In this document: positions 32,269-34,140 of the stretch, in pieces
Numbering within the stretch: the first letter of the stretch is position 1
How the letters are laid out: the number at the start of each line of letters is the position of its first letter
Assembly: GCA_001873745.1 (NCBI GenBank)
Contig: MNZQ01000035.1
Location: 1 to 34,140 of the forward strand
DNA: 34,140 bases
DNA from: Syntrophaceae bacterium CG2_30_58_14
GTDB lineage: Bacteria > Desulfobacterota > Syntrophia > Syntrophales > UBA5619
Direction: 5' to 3'
The notes under the pieces: generated by a model
What the model was told of the DNA's origin: nothing
Database searches by the model: none
The model's input: the letters and a program-made list of their open reading frames with translations, nothing else
Program-made: the position numbers and the translations under genes

Positions 32269-33384
32269 TTAATGCTGGAAGAATAAGGAATAACCCCCAT
32301 GCCCGGCGCGGGCACAACGAAGGATGAAAATATTCTGTTCACGACGATGGCTGGAGATACTTTGTCGCAGAAGGCGGGAGATTTTTTTTAGAGAGTCGTA
32401 AGCGGCCTCCACCGTATCGAAGCCATCGGGATTCATGAGCGCGCAGGTTGCCGGCATCAGAATGCTTTGGGAGAGGATCCGCGGCAGATCAAAACCGGCC
32501 TTTTCCAATTCCCACCAGAGTGTTTCGATGCGATGGATGAGGCCATCCGTGGATTCCGCGATGAATTCATCATAGTTTGCCGGTACAATCCCCCAGCCGA
32601 ACATACCGCCTTTATCCAGAAATCCATTGATCCCTTCCCGGTATTTGACGAATATCTCTCCGCAGTTGTAGGCATTGAAGGAGAGGATGTCAATATCGAG
32701 ATGGAGCAAAAAATCCCAGTCGGGATTGCCGCAGAGGTGGATGCCCCGTGGATGTTCGATCTGGGCCAGGAATCCTCCCATATCCACGCGTGCCTGATCT
32801 GCGGTATAGCCGGATACGGCGCTGAAGATGGACTGGAGTCCCGGCTCGTCGATAAAAAGAAAGGCACGGGGATTTTTTTCTTTCAGTTCGCGCAATTGGC
32901 AGTTGGCCTTCCTCGCCATGAAGTCAAAGAGGATCGAGCGCACCTCGTCATTGTAGATGATCGGCTTTTTGTTTTCGTCCAGCACATTCAGGCCGAAGCT
33001 CACCGGGCCTTCCAACTGGCCGCGTATGGAGACAAAGGGGGATAAATCCAAGGATAAAAATTGGTGATAAGTGGCGGAAAACCGGGGGGACATCCGAAAA
33101 AAATCCTCATTTTCCAGATTCATCAACGCATTTTCCAGTTCGGCATAAAATTTTTCCGTACTGAAATGGATCTTGCGATTTTCCGGTTCCAGAACGATGC
33201 CGGGGAAATTCTCCGAGGCCTGAACGTACATGTCTTCGAAATAATCCATCTTCGGCAGTTGCGGCCAGAAGGGGATGTCGACGCCCATCGCCACAGATAG
33301 CGCTCTCTCCATCTCTTTATGCGGCAGTATCCCCATCCCGGTGGTGATCAGATTCCCGGTAAAAGGCATGAGCATATGGGTCAT
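32269..33384 (-). CDS. MetE/UROD-fold protein (cobalamin-independent methionine synthase-like)
   Basis: A 371-aa protein resembling the C-terminal catalytic barrel of methionine synthase MetE and related orphan methyltransferase proteins of anaerobes. The visible pattern is an N-terminal GNLITTGMGILPHKEMERAL, FIDEPGLQSIF, GIHLCGNPDWDFLL and a late PATCALMNPDGF. H216, C218 and C314 correspond by position to MetE-type zinc ligands; the usual glutamate ligand is not obvious. It is too short for full MetE, which has an extra N-terminal folate-binding half, so a corrinoid protein or another methyl donor partner is possible. The start is uncertain among three close ATGs and has a weak ribosome binding site. 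It is convergent with pyrD, 24 nt between stops. Confidence 0.75.
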   Translation of the reverse strand: MTHMLMPFTGNLITTGMGILPHKEMERALSVAMGVDIPFWPQLPKMDYFEDMYVQASENFPGIVLEPENRKIHFSTEKFYAELENALMNLENEDFFRMSPRFSATYHQFLSLDLSPFVSIRGQLEGPVSFGLNVLDENKKPIIYNDEVRSILFDFMARKANCQLRELKEKNPRAFLFIDEPGLQSIFSAVSGYTADQARVDMGGFLAQIEHPRGIHLCGNPDWDFLLHLDIDILSFNAYNCGEIFVKYREGINGFLDKGGMFGWGIVPANYDEFIAESTDGLIHRIETLWWELEKAGFDLPRILSQSILMPATCALMNPDGFDTVEAAYDSLKKISRLLRQSISSHRREQNIFILRCARAGHGGYSLFFQH

Positions 33385-33850
33385 GGTCCGTTTCCACAGA
33401 TTTTTAAAAATGGCCGCCCATCCTCAGATAAGCACCGCATTTTCGCGAGATTTTACCATAATCGCCTGGGAAATCCCAGCATTCATCCGGAGCACCTGCG
33501 CCATAATTTACAGCCGGCCTGACCGGAGGAGCGTTGAAAAAAATGAAAATAACTCTTGACAATCAATGTCCTGACCATTAAGGATGACCCAGTCCGTTTT
33601 TTTGTCAAACTGACCAGGCAATTCTTCCGACCATCGAAAAGTCGGGGCGGGGTAATGCATCCAAAATGTGCGAGACGGGTTTCCAACATAGCCTTGGCAT
33701 ATTATTTTCGATCGTTATGGAATCGGTTTTTTCTCGAATTGTATAATGGTTCATCTACTATTTGTGCTCTGCTGAAAGGTTCAAATAAGGGATAGGTCCG
33801 GGATCATGTTGATCCTGAAGTTGCTAACATAAAAAAAGGGGGGAAAGAAA
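33385..33850. other. Intergenic region with possible promoter of an interrupted gene
   Basis: I see no credible gene in these 466 bases; the 79-aa ORF at 33556-33795 has no ribosome binding site or recognisable composition. A perfect TATAAT stands at 33742-33747, though without a good -35. GGATCA-TGT-TGATCC forms a small palindrome at 33801-33815. A purine-rich AAAAAAAGGGGGGAAAG precedes the ATG at 33851. The A+T content is higher than in the genes to the left. Confidence 0.4.
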
Positions 33851-33868
33851 ATGAACAATCGGAAAGAT
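33851..33868 (+). pseudogene. Start of a gene apparently cut by the IS insertion
   Basis: An excellent ribosome binding site (AAAGGGGGGAAAG) leads to ATG-AAC-AAT-CGG-AAA-GAT, after which the frame runs into the presumed left end of the IS element and stops (TGA) within a few codons. This reads as the first six codons of a gene whose body was displaced beyond the element. The continuation is outside the window. Confidence 0.35.
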
Positions 33869-33892
33869 GGGGTATCTCCTTGACTCAAGCGC

Positions 33893-33915
33893 CCCCAAGA
33901 TGTAGTGTCTTGGGG
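33893..33915 (+). promoter_or_regulatory. Hairpin directly before the transposase start
   Basis: CCCCAAGA (33893-33900) and TCTTGGGG (33908-33915) form a perfect 8-bp stem with a 7-nt loop, ending one base before the ATG. In a transcript read in from outside, it would bury the translation start, a known way for IS elements to prevent impinging expression. Confidence 0.5.
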
Positions 33916-33916
33916 C

Positions 33917-34140
33917 ATGGAAGACTATCCTCGAACGGTGGCCGAACTTGAAGCCCGTTTCTCCTCGGAGGAGTCATGTAGGCTATACCTATTCGGGCTG
34001 CGCTGGCCCGACGGCTACCGATGTCCACGTTGCGATGGCGTGTCTGCATGGCCGACGGAGCGTGGGTTGTTTATGTGTGCATCATGTGGAATGCAGGTGT
34101 CGGTGACGGCGGGTACGATCTTCGAGCGCACGCGCACGCC
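33917..34140 (+). CDS. IS1595-family transposase, N-terminus (runs off the window)
   Basis: Absent from the ORF track because no stop occurs before the edge. The 74 visible codons read MEDYPRTVAELEARFSSEES, then LYLFGLRWPDGYRCPRCDG and LFMCASCGMQVSVTAGTIFERTRTP. The zinc ribbon CPRC…CASC followed by QVSVTAGTIFERT is the hallmark N-terminus of IS1595 (ISXO2-like) DDE/DDN transposases. The catalytic domain is outside the window. There is no clear ribosome binding site; the preceding hairpin may control translation. Confidence 0.85.
   Translation, partial: MEDYPRTVAELEARFSSEESCRLYLFGLRWPDGYRCPRCDGVSAWPTERGLFMCASCGMQVSVTAGTIFERTRT

Larger units (their letters stand above)
33869..34140 (+). mobile_element. 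IS1595-like insertion sequence, left end (partial)
   Basis: The left boundary is set tentatively at GGGGTATCTCCTTGACTC (33869), because an interrupted gene start lies directly before it and the transposase follows 48 nt later. The element continues past the right edge, so neither the opposite inverted repeat nor target duplications can be checked. Confidence 0.55.

Noticed and set aside
33705-33730. Sigma-54-like TTGGCAT…TTTCG before the interrupted gene
   Set aside because: The -12 element does not match TTGCA, and the GG/GC spacing is not convincing.
33556-33795. 79-aa ORF between the MetE-like gene and the IS
   Set aside because: No ribosome binding site, no recognisable motif and random-looking composition. 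The TTGACA at 33556 has no acceptable -10 partner (TAAGGA).

Overview
The window is bacterial chromosome, high in G+C apart from its edges, with dense, mostly co-oriented operons. Gene content and order suggest a strictly or facultatively anaerobic Desulfobacterota (former Deltaproteobacteria), possibly a Syntrophia-like lineage. The pointers are class III ribonucleotide reductase, NAD-linked PyrD/PyrK, a stand-alone spdEFG1-type EF-G, a DUF2889 protein, a GAF/HD-GYP protein, a mannose-type PTS fragment and a ferredoxin:thioredoxin reductase (FTR) paired with glutaredoxin. The taxonomic call is inference.

Layout. 1-3014: nrdD-nrdG behind a promoter that carries two NrdR-box-like sites at the classical spacing. 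3092-6159: a GAF/HD-GYP signalling protein convergent with a periplasmic M48 metalloprotease with TPRs. 6367-11669: DUF2889 protein, VanZ-like protein, cmk, rpsA, sppA and a crotonase. 11690-14220 (minus strand): a thiol-redox cluster transcribed glutaredoxin, FTR, gamma-glutamyltransferase-like enzyme, then a small sigma-70 region 4 protein. 14578-18804: PLP aminotransferase, EF-G and a small RecA-like ATPase. 18944-28028: overlapping recC-recB-recD. 28117-31166: mannose-PTS IIA-IIB-IIC, rimI and pyrK. 31300-32244: pyrD. 32269-33384 (minus): MetE/UROD-fold protein. From about 33869 an IS1595-like element runs off the right edge.

The strongest discovery candidate is the FTR catalytic subunit. 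In the standard code it stops at 80 aa with an in-frame TGA exactly where the family has its sixth, redox-active cysteine (CPC...CPC...CxC). The frame continues for 29 more codons of FTR-like tail (…VPERRPPE…), ending 21 nt before the next gene. A perfect 7-bp hairpin with a GGA apical loop starts 15 nt after the TGA, which fits a bacterial SECIS. I annotate it as a probable selenocysteine FTR in an operon with glutaredoxin and a GGT-family enzyme.

The second theme is small mobile DNA written into genes. Four 27-bp REP-like palindromes (plus one degenerate copy) are embedded in recC and recB, together using all three reading frames. A 41-bp palindrome supplies the stop codon of recD. A MITE-like element with 18-bp terminal inverted repeats supplies the pyrK stop codon and separates pyrK from pyrD; a longer relative lies at 14308-14449.
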